DNA of 41,633 nt from assembly GCF_003112455.1 (NCBI RefSeq), contig NZ_BDQX01000075.1, forward strand, positions 1 to 41,633, given 5' to 3'. The notes beneath the pieces are model-generated. The model was not told where the DNA came from, searched no databases, and worked only from the letters and a program-made list of their open reading frames with translations. This document shows positions 33,928 through 41,268 of the stretch, one piece after another (position 1 is the stretch's first letter; every line of letters begins with the position of its first letter). This DNA is from Paenibacillus agaridevorans. Lineage in GTDB: Bacteria; Bacillota; Bacilli; Paenibacillales; Paenibacillaceae. Both the position numbers and the translations under genes were made by a program.

Positions 33928-35616
33928 TTACACGCTGGATAAGCGATGAGAATGGAGTTCCCAAGCGCCATCCCGATGCCGTTTATATTGAATACTAACG
34001 GGCTGCTCATACGGCTGCTCGTAATCCAGTCGAACATGAGCTCCACGCGTTTCTTTTCTCAAAAGCGCTCCCTCAACAATGGCTTCGCCAAGCATTATCA
34101 TATGAAGCAGCTCTACCTTTTCAACGAAGCCCAGTACATAAGCCGAGGATTTCGCAAGGGCTATGCGGACAACCCTGTCCCGCAGCGCCGCCAGCTGTTG
34201 GCGGGCAGCGACAAGCTTTTCTTCTGTTCGCAGCGGGCCGGCACCCTCCCACATTACCTTTTGAAGCTCGTGCTTAATGGCAAGCATGGAACCTTCATCC
34301 TGAGCAACTTGACGTGGATGCCACAAATCCTCTAATCTTGCGAATTCCTCTTTTACTCTCTCATCGCTCCATGTGACCGAGGTTTGGAGCCTTGCTGCCT
34401 GCTCCCCGGCAATACGCCCCGATACAAAAGCTTCTGTAAGTGCATTTCCGGACAAGCGATTGGCTCCGTGCATACCATTAATCAACTCGCCGCATGCATA
34501 CAGCCCCTCAATTGTCGTTTCCATTTGCGTATTTATTTTGATGCCACCCATCGTAAAGTGAGCCATTGGAGCAACTTCCACCAAATCTTTTGTCAGATCA
34601 ATGCCCTGCCTGCTCAATAGATCAATCGTCGATCCAAAAGCCTCTTTTAGCTTGGGCTCCGGAACCATCCTGAAATCCAGATAAGCTCCGCCATGCGGCG
34701 TACCCCTGCCCTCTTTTACCTCGCTAAATATAGCAAAGGAAGTTTGGTCGCGTGCCGCCGTATACACACCGGAAGTCTCGTTATTGTAACGATCCATAAA
34801 TTCTTCTTGCAGACCGTTTAACAAACGACCGCCGAGTTTATACCGAAAGGGGTCCCACATAATAGGGTCAATCCCCACAAGCGGGGGATGCAAATGGGCG
34901 ATAGGGAAAAATTGCACCATCTCCATATCACGCAGCTCGGCGCCCGCTTCTGCCGCAAGCACGAAACCGTCTCCCGTCATATTTGCCGAGGCGCTATTGC
35001 GCTCGTAGATCTCGGTAAGGCCGCCCGTTGCCAAAATAATCGCTTTAGCATCAATTTTAACGGGCTGCAGTTGCTCGATGGAGAAGCCGATCGCGCCAAC
35101 GGCTCGTCCATCTTCTACAACGATTTTTGTAATCATCATATTTTTGATGCGCTCGATCGCTTTATCCTTCCAGATGGCTCTTCGCAGTCCGGCAGATGTT
35201 GCTCCGCCCGTATTTAGTATATCTACATAAACACAGCGTCTTCGCGAGTGACCGGGCGCCACTACTTGAGATCGGATACCTTCGGCTGTACGAGCCCACT
35301 TTACGCCATAACCTTCCAGTTCATTAATTAATTCCGGTCCGCGATCGACAATCGTTCTAACAATATCGGGATCGGCCATGCCCCGACTGCCTTTTATCGT
35401 ATCCTCGAAGTGAATATCGGGATGGTCCTCCTCAGCCTCTCCCAATGCGACAGCTACAGTCATTTGGGCAAGCACGGTCGCACCGCCGCGCCCAATAATG
35501 CTTTTATCCGCTAGCACAACCCTTGATCCTTTGTCTGCCGCCGCTTTCGCTGCCACCATGCCGGCCGCGCCAGAGCCAATGACTAACACATCCGTCTGCA
35601 CGTATAAGGGTTCCAT
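33928..35616 (-). CDS. FAD-dependent oxidoreductase of the fumarate reductase/succinate dehydrogenase flavoprotein family
   Basis: Flavoprotein of 562 residues. The FAD-binding start is VLVIGSGAAGMVAAKAA. The position of the His that binds FAD covalently in SdhA (within a SHT motif) reads RGGATVLAQM, so FAD is probably not covalently bound. Family elements continue with AHFTMGGIKI, GLYACGEL and GMHGANRLSGNALTEAFVSG; the last matches the fumarate-reductase substrate-site loop. A C-terminal helical domain ends the protein. With the 2Fe-2S protein it likely reduces or oxidises a C=C or C-C bond in a carboxylic acid. The place between pyroglutamate hydrolase and transporter genes suggests that it prepares the substrate. 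AAGGAAGG lies eight bases before the ATG. Confidence 0.9.
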   Translation of the reverse strand: MEPLYVQTDVLVIGSGAAGMVAAKAAADKGSRVVLADKSIIGRGGATVLAQMTVAVALGEAEEDHPDIHFEDTIKGSRGMADPDIVRTIVDRGPELINELEGYGVKWARTAEGIRSQVVAPGHSRRRCVYVDILNTGGATSAGLRRAIWKDKAIERIKNMMITKIVVEDGRAVGAIGFSIEQLQPVKIDAKAIILATGGLTEIYERNSASANMTGDGFVLAAEAGAELRDMEMVQFFPIAHLHPPLVGIDPIMWDPFRYKLGGRLLNGLQEEFMDRYNNETSGVYTAARDQTSFAIFSEVKEGRGTPHGGAYLDFRMVPEPKLKEAFGSTIDLLSRQGIDLTKDLVEVAPMAHFTMGGIKINTQMETTIEGLYACGELINGMHGANRLSGNALTEAFVSGRIAGEQAARLQTSVTWSDERVKEEFARLEDLWHPRQVAQDEGSMLAIKHELQKVMWEGAGPLRTEEKLVAARQQLAALRDRVVRIALAKSSAYVLGFVEKVELLHMIMLGEAIVEGALLRKETRGAHVRLDYEQPYEQPVSIQYKRHRDGAWELHSHRLSSV

Positions 35617-35649
35617 CGTACAACCTTCCTTTCTGCTATGTAGCGACTC

Positions 35650-36411
35650 TTATTTTTGTAATGCTTGTACAGTTATGCCGGCCGCGGTTAATGCCTGATT
35701 AATGGTCCTTGCAAACTCCAGCGCGCGGATACCGTCCCCGTGAATACATATCGTCTCGGCTTCAATATCGATATCAACCTGCTGCCTTGTAAGAACCTTT
35801 CCTTCCTTAACCATGCGAATTACTTGCGCCAGCGCTTGTTGTTCGTCCGTAATCATGGCGTCAGGTTCCCTCCTGGACGTCAGCGTTCCGTCGGATTGAT
35901 AGGTACGATCCGAAAATACTTCGCTTCCCGTACGCAGACCGATACGCTTGCCCGCTTTTAGCAGCTCTCCTCCGGCCAAACCAAACAAAATCAATTCGGG
36001 ATTCACTTTATACACGGCTTCTGCAACAGCCTCGGCCAATTTGGCATTGGTGGCTGCCATATTGTATAGCTCGCCATGAGCCTTTACATGCCGGAGCTTC
36101 CCGCCTTCCGATTGAACAAAGCCTCCAAGAGCGCCAATTTGATAGACAACAATGTCATAGGCTTCTTGCGGAGATATATCCATCTTTCTACGTCCAAATC
36201 CGATTAAATCCTGCAGTCCGGGATGAGCTCCAATCGAGACGTTGTTTGCTATAGCCAGCTTGACCGTTTTCCTCATCGTCCCCGCATCTCCGGCATGGAA
36301 GCCGCAAGCAATATTGGCCGAAGTGATATATGGCAATATTTCTTCGTCATAACCCAGCCGGTAGGCCCCAAAGCTTTCGCCCATGTCGCAGTTTAAATCA
36401 ATAACCTTCAT
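35650..36411 (-). CDS. pxpA: 5-oxoprolinase subunit A (LamB/YcsF family)
   Basis: Subunit of the ATP-dependent PxpABC enzyme, which opens 5-oxo-L-proline to L-glutamate. The 253-residue protein starts [18 protein letters not shown] and contains [16 protein letters not shown] and [17 protein letters not shown], the family signatures. Its C-terminal part has CIHGDG. ATG 36411 is chosen because AGGAGG is six bases upstream; ATG 36417 directly touches that site. Ten bases separate it from pxpC. Confidence 0.95.
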   Translation of the reverse strand: MKVIDLNCDMGESFGAYRLGYDEEILPYITSANIACGFHAGDAGTMRKTVKLAIANNVSIGAHPGLQDLIGFGRRKMDISPQEAYDIVVYQIGALGGFVQSEGGKLRHVKAHGELYNMAATNAKLAEAVAEAVYKVNPELILFGLAGGELLKAGKRIGLRTGSEVFSDRTYQSDGTLTSRREPDAMITDEQQALAQVIRMVKEGKVLTRQQVDIDIEAETICIHGDGIRALEFARTINQALTAAGITVQALQK

Positions 36412-36421
36412 ATCCATCCTC

Positions 36422-37429
36422 CTATAAGCTGTACATTTTAATCGTTAATTGCAGTTGAAGCAGGCTCAGGTCCATAATCATTTTTAATCTTTGCGCTTCC
36501 TTTATATCGATAAGCTCAAACCTGATTGGATTGCCGATTTGAGCTTGTGCCAGCAGCGGCAAGTCTACCGAAATGACCTGAGCGATTTTAGGATATCCAC
36601 CCGTTGTTTGACGATCAGCCATGAGCACAATGGGATTGCCGTCCGATGGAACCTGCACCGTCCCCATTACAACCGGCTCAGAAAGAAGCTCTCTTGCTTC
36701 CTTTAATTGCAGAGCGGCTCCTTTTAACCGGTATCCCATACGGTCAGACTGGGGCTCAACTACAAATGGCTCTTGAAACAAGCTTTGAAGGCTCTCTGGC
36801 CTAAAAAACTCAAACTGGCTCCCCGGCAAAACCCTTAACACAGGCTGTAAGGCATAACGAGGAAGCAGCTCATCCGACACTTTCCATGAAACGGATGCGA
36901 AGGAATCGCCCTTCTTGTTCTCTCGCTTTAATTTGTCGATTATTTTTGTGGATCGTTCGTTCGGGGGACGGATTTGCAATACATCGTCTGCTTTCAGCAT
37001 TCTTCCTTCTAATCCGCCTATTTGCGCCCTCAAATAAGTAGAATAGGAATTCATCGGCTTAGGAAGCTTAAATCCGCCTGCAACCGCGATATAAGCGCGC
37101 ATCCCTTGCTTCGCGGATCCCATGTGCAACGTTTGTCCAGCTTCTATCCATACAGGCCTCCATAGCGGAAGCTCCTCCCCGTCAATCATTGGTTTGAATG
37201 CAGCTCCGCAAATCGCAATGAGAGCGGCATGCTCAAAATATAAAGTTGGACCGACAACGGTAATTTCCAGACTCGCTTCGGCTTCCTCGTTGCCAACTAA
37301 TATATTTGCGACGCGATACGCTAATGTATCCATCGCTCCGCCAGCAACAACGCCAAATTTTTGGTATCCGAATCTCCCCATATCCTGTATCGTTGTCAGG
37401 ACGCCAGGTTTAATCACATAAATGCCCAT
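36422..37429 (-). CDS. pxpC: 5-oxoprolinase subunit C (KipA/biotin-dependent carboxyltransferase family)
   Basis: PxpC partner, 335 residues, that works with PxpB in 5-oxoproline hydrolysis. The start [21 protein letters not shown] and motifs such as [16 protein letters not shown] and DRMGYRLKG are typical of the KipA family. The first ATG of this frame is at 37453, but homologues start close to VIKPG, so ATG 37429 is preferred. It follows the pxpB stop by one base, which implies coupled translation. The family also includes carboxyltransferase domains, but the adjacent pxpA and pxpB make PxpC the best call. Confidence 0.93.
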   Translation of the reverse strand: MGIYVIKPGVLTTIQDMGRFGYQKFGVVAGGAMDTLAYRVANILVGNEEAEASLEITVVGPTLYFEHAALIAICGAAFKPMIDGEELPLWRPVWIEAGQTLHMGSAKQGMRAYIAVAGGFKLPKPMNSYSTYLRAQIGGLEGRMLKADDVLQIRPPNERSTKIIDKLKRENKKGDSFASVSWKVSDELLPRYALQPVLRVLPGSQFEFFRPESLQSLFQEPFVVEPQSDRMGYRLKGAALQLKEARELLSEPVVMGTVQVPSDGNPIVLMADRQTTGGYPKIAQVISVDLPLLAQAQIGNPIRFELIDIKEAQRLKMIMDLSLLQLQLTIKMYSL

Positions 37430-37430
37430 T

Positions 37431-38189
37431 CTATATTCGACTCCATTGGTCATACTCTATTGGTGATATTGGATAGAAACGAATCCTGTTACCGGCCTTC
37501 AATAAGGTAGGAGGATTTTTATCCGGCAAGAATAACGAAATCGGCGTTCGTCCGATTAATTGCCAGCCACCCGGCGTTGAAATGGGATAAATGCCTGTCT
37601 GTTCGCCCGCAATCCCCACCGTCCCGCTTGGGATGACTAGACGAGGCGTTTGTTTCCGCGGTGCGGAAATTCGTTTATCCATCCCGCCCAAATAAGGAAA
37701 TCCCGGCGCAAAACCAAGCATGTATACCAGATAATCGCGGCTGCAATGAATCTGGATAACCTCTGTTGTACTCATTCCGTTTTGCGCAGCTACAAATTCC
37801 AGATCGGGACCAAACTCTCCCCCGTAGCAAACCGGAATTTCCACCAGCGCAGGTTCCGCGGCCGCCGTATGCTGCACTTGCTGCAAAACACTTTCCAGCC
37901 ACTTGCTTACAATCTCATAGGGAGAAAGGTCAAGCTCGGAACCGGCTTCCGGATCAGCCTCCGCCCTCTGCAGCATCCCCATATACACCTGCAAGGGCTC
38001 ATAAACGATCGTTACCGAAGTATAGGCTGGAATATATTCGATCATGCCGTAAAACGAGTGCTGTTCCAGATAATGAGACAGCATCATGACCCGTTGATGA
38101 GTACCCTCATCCACCTGGGTGCCCAAACTAACCATTATCGCGCTATCTCCAAGCGAAGCCATTTCGTAATTCGTAATCTTCGCGACCAT
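37431..38189 (-). CDS. pxpB: 5-oxoprolinase subunit B (KipI family)
   Basis: PxpB, 252 residues, first gene of the operon. Family motifs: SLGDSAIMVSLG at the start, a central IPVCYGGEFGPDLE, YMLGFAPGFPYLGGMD, SAPRKQTPRLVIPSG and GIYPISTPGGWQLIGRTP. KipI of B. subtilis, a relative, inhibits a sporulation kinase, but the complete pxpB-pxpC-pxpA set points to 5-oxoproline hydrolysis. AGGGGATG precedes the ATG. Upstream lies the IclR operator region shared with the regulator gene. Confidence 0.93.
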   Translation of the reverse strand: MVAKITNYEMASLGDSAIMVSLGTQVDEGTHQRVMMLSHYLEQHSFYGMIEYIPAYTSVTIVYEPLQVYMGMLQRAEADPEAGSELDLSPYEIVSKWLESVLQQVQHTAAAEPALVEIPVCYGGEFGPDLEFVAAQNGMSTTEVIQIHCSRDYLVYMLGFAPGFPYLGGMDKRISAPRKQTPRLVIPSGTVGIAGEQTGIYPISTPGGWQLIGRTPISLFLPDKNPPTLLKAGNRIRFYPISPIEYDQWSRI

Positions 38190-38220
38190 AACATCCCCTA
38201 TTTCAATTCATGATAAATCG

Positions 38221-38259
38221 ATTATCTTTCTTGTTCCGAATTTCGGAACCATCGTTCCG
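38221..38259 (-). promoter_or_regulatory. Predicted IclR operator over the promoter of the Pxp/TRAP operon
   Basis: The palindrome GTTCCGAATTTCGGAAC is at 38233-38249, followed by a third half-site GTTCCG at 38254-38259. On the minus strand a GATAAT (38221-38226) lies 16 bases after TTCCGA (38243-38248), which gives a weak -35/-10 pair with its -35 inside the palindrome. A regulator bound there would block transcription of the operon. The site faces the divergent IclR gene, so that protein is the likely binder. Confidence 0.6.
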
Positions 38260-38416
38260 TAAAACAATCACATATATATCGATAATTATAGTCGGATTTA
38301 AACGGAAAGCAATCATTTTTTTCCTCCCGTTATACGGTTAGCCATTTTCCGTGTATACTGGTAATCGACACATTCGCCCATCACTGCTTGAAGCAGCTTA
38401 AAATATGGAGGATTTT

Positions 38417-39208
38417 ATGAGTATTCCTACCGTTTCGAACCATAAAAACAAAACAGTCGTACGTTCTATGGATCTGCTCCATTTATTTTTGCATCACGAA
38501 CAATTGACGATCAGCGATATGGTTAAGTTGTCCAACATGCCAAAAACAACCGTACATCGTATGATCGGCTCTTTGGAGGATATGGGTTTATTAGAAAAAG
38601 ACCATGAAGGAAAATATAAGCTGGGATTGTTGTTTTTACAATTTGGTCATCTAGTGAGCGAGCGGCTGGACATTCGAAAAAGCGCCTTGCCAATCATGCA
38701 TAAACTGAGCAGCGACGTTAAAGAAGCCGTCCATTTAGCTATACGAAACGGCAATGAAGCCGTCTATATCGAAAAGCTGGATACCGACCACCCTGTAAGA
38801 TTATTCACGAAAATCGGAAGAAGGGCTCCTTTATATGCGGGGGCTTCGTCGCGGATTATTCTTGCTCATTTAGAGGCCGAGGAAAGAGAGCACTATTTAA
38901 ATACAATAGAGCTTGAGCCCATCGGAGAGGGTACGATTACAAATAAGGAGCAGCTTCGAAATATTTTAAGCCATTCTAGAGAAGTCGGCTATAGCTTTAG
39001 TCGGGCCGAGCTGGAAAACTATACGGCCGAGTTAGGCGCTCCGATCTTCGATTATTCTGGTAAAATAATTGCAGCTATAAGCATCGCAGGTCTTGAGATC
39101 AAATTTGAGGAGCAGCATTTACCGGAGCTTATCCAAAAGCTTAAACAAGCGGCACTGGAAATATCGCTTCAGCTAGGTTTTCAGCTTTCGCATAACGGCA
39201 ATAGATAA
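38417..39208 (+). CDS. IclR-family transcriptional regulator
   Basis: DNA-binding regulator of about 263 residues. An N-terminal winged helix-turn-helix (about 12-75, LTISDMVKLSNMPKTTVHRM) is followed by the IclR effector domain (about 90-260) with TKIGRRAPLYAGASSRIIL and the C-terminal GAPIFDYSGKIIAAISIAG. It probably represses the divergent 5-oxoprolinase/TRAP operon until a substrate binds. ATG 38417 has GGAGG about five bases upstream; ATG 38405 precedes that site and is less likely. A TATACT at 38354-38359 could be its -10 box. Confidence 0.93.
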   Translation: MSIPTVSNHKNKTVVRSMDLLHLFLHHEQLTISDMVKLSNMPKTTVHRMIGSLEDMGLLEKDHEGKYKLGLLFLQFGHLVSERLDIRKSALPIMHKLSSDVKEAVHLAIRNGNEAVYIEKLDTDHPVRLFTKIGRRAPLYAGASSRIILAHLEAEEREHYLNTIELEPIGEGTITNKEQLRNILSHSREVGYSFSRAELENYTAELGAPIFDYSGKIIAAISIAGLEIKFEEQHLPELIQKLKQAALEISLQLGFQLSHNGNR

Positions 39209-39559
39209 GGAAATCTGTACATGGCATAGCTCGAAAATCGGCCTCTCTGCACATTTGTGCAATTCTCCCCAATTTCTTAAACAAATGGAGCTCCTGCACA
39301 GCAAATTGTACGAAAATACACAAATTCTCGCTTCATATCGTCGATCGGGACCTCTTCGAACCAAAATTTGTGTATATATGTACAAATGTACGAATAGATT
39401 GCCCATCCCCCATCTTAATTGTGTATTTTCGCACAATTGTTGTACCGTTTGTAAAATAGCCAAGGGCGCACCCAGCACACAGCCGTTAGTTTGCCGTAAA
39501 CGGCCCAAACTAATCTGCATCTGAGAGTGCCATAAACAAGCCGTCTCTTTCCTATCATC
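39209..39559. other. Gene-free AT-rich region with inverted repeats
   Basis: No credible gene between the IclR stop and the YdjO terminator. Its left two thirds contain repeated variants of TTGTGYATATTTGTACAAA-like words and the inverted repeat described separately; the rest (39460-39559) shows nothing specific. Confidence 0.6.
39304..39438. repeat. 20-bp inverted repeat with a 95-bp AT-rich spacer
   Basis: The left arm AATTGTACGAAAATACACAA (39304-39323) and right arm TTGTGTATTTTCGCACAATT (39419-39438) are inverted copies with one mismatch. Further diverged copies lie between (about 39367-39393) and left of them (39247-39265). The layout suggests a small non-autonomous element or a multi-site regulatory region. 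Confidence 0.65.
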
Positions 39560-39612
39560 AAAAAAAACACCCCGCAAGGACGTCGCCGTCCCGCTTGGGT
39601 GTTCTTCCGCAC
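39560..39612 (-). terminator. Terminator of ydjO, copy 2 of a recurring terminator
   Basis: On the minus strand, AACACCCAAGCGGGACG folds on CGTCCTTGCGGGGTGTT and is followed by eight T residues, 4 bases after the ydjO stop. Its ends are identical to the copy at 30668-30719, while the loop side differs but keeps pairing. Confidence 0.82.
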
Positions 39613-39616
39613 CTAT

Positions 39617-39859
39617 TTAGCTAATTCCTTCAGCTCTCTGTTTCTTCCTGTAATGCTTGATCTCTTGATCCGTCGTGACCAGGATCGGCAGCAATTTCTC
39701 GCTCCGGATCATCGCCGACTTGCACATCGGACATGTGGGCTGCTCCTTGAACGAGAAGCTGTCCCTGATCCAGCCGTTGCAGTCGTCTCTGCCGCATGAC
39801 CAGATGGTGGTCAATTCCTCAGGCAAATTATCCAGCGGTTTATTCCATGAATAAGCCAT
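39617..39859 (-). CDS. ydjO: Cold-inducible YdjO-like small zinc-ribbon protein
   Basis: An 80-residue protein with paired cysteines (IWSCGRDDCNGW and CPMCKSAM), which form a likely zinc ribbon, and a basic C terminus (KHYRKKQRAE). It matches the cold-inducible YdjO family of bacilli. Its molecular role is not known to me. GGGGGAAGG precedes the ATG. It sits 73 bases after cspA with a terminator hairpin in the gap and no room for a separate full promoter, so it is probably expressed by read-through from cspA. Confidence 0.85.
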   Translation of the reverse strand: MAYSWNKPLDNLPEELTTIWSCGRDDCNGWIRDSFSFKEQPTCPMCKSAMIRSEKLLPILVTTDQEIKHYRKKQRAEGIS

Positions 39860-39885
39860 CGAACCTTCCCCCTTCGCATCACTCG

Positions 39886-39920
39886 AAAAAAAAGAAAAGC
39901 CCCAAACGCTAAGTCTGGGG
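39886..39920 (-). terminator. Terminator or attenuator between cspA and ydjO
   Basis: On the minus strand CCCCAGAC pairs with GTTTGGGG (one wobble) around a five-base loop, followed by CTTTTCTTTTTTTT. It starts 12 bases after the cspA stop and ends 26 bases before the ydjO start. Confidence 0.8.
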
Positions 39921-39932
39921 ACAATGTCTCAC

Positions 39933-40133
39933 TTACAGCTTGACAACATTTTCGGCTTGTTGGCCGCGGTTGCCTTGAACAACGTTGAATTCCACTCGTT
40001 GTCCTTCGTCCAGCGATTTGAAGCCATCGCCAACGATTGCGCTGAAGTGTACGAATACGTCGTCTCCACCTTCAACCTCGATGAAACCAAAGCCTTTTTC
40101 TGCGTTAAACCATTTAACTGTTCCTGTTTGCAT
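39933..40133 (-). CDS. Cold-shock protein (CspA family)
   Basis: Small OB-fold RNA/ssDNA-binding protein of 66 residues that melts RNA structure at low temperature. It starts [23 protein letters not shown]1 is KGFGFI and RNP2 is VFVHF, with the usual aromatic residues. The C terminus [13 protein letters not shown] is typical of bacilli. GGAGGTGTTTCT precedes the ATG. It has a leader of about 130 bases with strong secondary structure and a good sigma-A promoter, both listed separately. Confidence 0.97.
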   Translation of the reverse strand: MQTGTVKWFNAEKGFGFIEVEGGDDVFVHFSAIVGDGFKSLDEGQRVEFNVVQGNRGQQAENVVKL

Positions 40134-40263
40134 AGAAACACCTCCATATTTTTATATGACCTCTTATTTTATCGAAATTAAAATAAAAATTCACATATTG
40201 CACAAGATTATTAATTAAAATAATAACCCTCTGCAATATGCGAATTGCGGTCAAAATTCCAAT
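40134..40263 (-). promoter_or_regulatory. Structured 5' leader of the cold-shock gene
   Basis: From the promoter position the leader is about 130 bases. Arms at 40189-40202 (ATTCACATATTGCA) and 40232-40245 (TGCAATATGCGAAT) pair at 13 of 14 positions, and the spacer contains a smaller TTATTA/TAATAA hairpin. Long structured leaders are known to control cspA messages by temperature, so a cold-responsive role is likely but unproven here. Confidence 0.6.
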
Positions 40264-40269
40264 AAACTC

Positions 40270-40298
40270 ATTGTACCATATCGGCGAGATAATAACAA
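40270..40298 (-). promoter_or_regulatory. Sigma-A-type promoter of the cold-shock gene
   Basis: On the minus strand TTGTTA (40293-40298) is followed after exactly 17 bases by TACAAT (40270-40275), with predicted start near 40263. No other strong match is visible in this gap, apart from TACAAT words in the direct repeat just upstream. Confidence 0.75.
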
Positions 40299-40326
40299 AT
40301 TGTATTTGTCCCATTGTATTTGTCCC
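40299..40326. repeat. Perfect tandem 14-bp direct repeat upstream of the cold-shock promoter
   Basis: ATTGTATTTGTCCC occurs twice back to back (40299-40312 and 40313-40326), between the stop of the WYL gene and the -35 box. On the minus strand each unit contains TACAAT, a possible extra -10 box. Confidence 0.85.
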
Positions 40327-40338
40327 GTCATTGCTCCC

Positions 40339-41241
40339 TTATGCCCGCCCATCATAACGCCCGCGAATTTCCTCAAGCGCGTCGATCAAGTTTCTTCGAA
40401 GATCAGGCGGTTCCATCACTACAACCTGCGCTCCGTAGCTCAGCACAACGGACAAGGCATACTCCTCCTTATAGAATACCGTCCTCACGTCGATATAGTC
40501 GCCTTCATGACTGTACTCGCCGGGGAACTGCTCCGAAACTCTGGGGTCGGCGCTTTTGTCAAAGCGCAGGTGAGCATGAATGCCAAGCGGCTGCTCCTCG
40601 GAGCCCACCGATTCCGTCTCTTCACGCGGCTCGAACGTCTCGTCCGCGATCACCAGGCCGCTCATTCGGGAGACGCGGAACAACCGCCTGGCCGAGCGGG
40701 TGAGACAATGGCCTTCGACGTACCACGCGCCGCGCTCCCAAAACAGTCGTGTCGGTTCCACTCGTCGCTCGCTCATCGTGCCGGATGCGCTTTGGTAAGC
40801 GAATGCGATGACGTTCTTGCGCCCGATAGCGCCATAGATGCCGCGAACCGTCCCCCTCTCGGGCTCCGAGGTGCTCAGATCGAAGAAGATATCTTCGGCA
40901 TGCTCCCCGCTCTCCAGCTTTGGATGCAGACTGCGGAGCTTATCCTTCATCCTTGTAAACCTGTCTCCGACTGCGCCCTCCACACTCTGCAGCAGCCGGT
41001 AGATGACGGAAAAGTCCTGCACCGTGAAGTGCTGCTTGGTCAGGAAGAAGCCGTCCATCAGCTCGAACCCGCCGTCCGCGCCGGTATAGGAGACTACCGG
41101 TATGCCAGCTTGGTTGATCAGCTCGATCTCCCGGTAGACGGTCCGCGTAGATACCTCGAATCGGGCAGCCAGATCGGCCGCCCTTACGCGTTTCTTTGAC
41201 ATCAGCTCCAGCGTAATCGCGAGCATCCGATCCAGCTTCAT
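40339..41241 (-). CDS. HTH and WYL-domain transcriptional regulator (YafY-like)
   Basis: DNA-binding regulator of about 300 residues. The N-terminal HTH_11 domain (KKRVRAADLAARFEVSTRTVYREIELI, cited in parts) is typical of deoR-like regulators. A central WYL domain follows (about 135-215) with SERRVEPTRLFWERGAWYVEG and LFRVSRMSGLVI, and then a WCX-type C terminus. WYL domains bind nucleotides or other small ligands. ATG 41241 follows a G-rich site; GTG 41247 is also in frame. It ends just before the tandem repeat at the cold-shock promoter. The regulated gene is unknown; the hydrolase gene 27 bases upstream is a candidate partner. Confidence 0.9.
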   Translation of the reverse strand: MKLDRMLAITLELMSKKRVRAADLAARFEVSTRTVYREIELINQAGIPVVSYTGADGGFELMDGFFLTKQHFTVQDFSVIYRLLQSVEGAVGDRFTRMKDKLRSLHPKLESGEHAEDIFFDLSTSEPERGTVRGIYGAIGRKNVIAFAYQSASGTMSERRVEPTRLFWERGAWYVEGHCLTRSARRLFRVSRMSGLVIADETFEPREETESVGSEEQPLGIHAHLRFDKSADPRVSEQFPGEYSHEGDYIDVRTVFYKEEYALSVVLSYGAQVVVMEPPDLRRNLIDALEEIRGRYDGRA

Positions 41242-41268
41242 CCCCACACCCCGTTCTCTACATTACCC

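Noticed and set aside
37650..38213. 187-codon plus-strand frame
   Set aside because: Antisense to pxpB, which has full family motifs.
40300..41199. 299-codon plus-strand frame
   Set aside because: Antisense to the WYL regulator, with no start signal and unnatural composition (many His, Arg, Leu).
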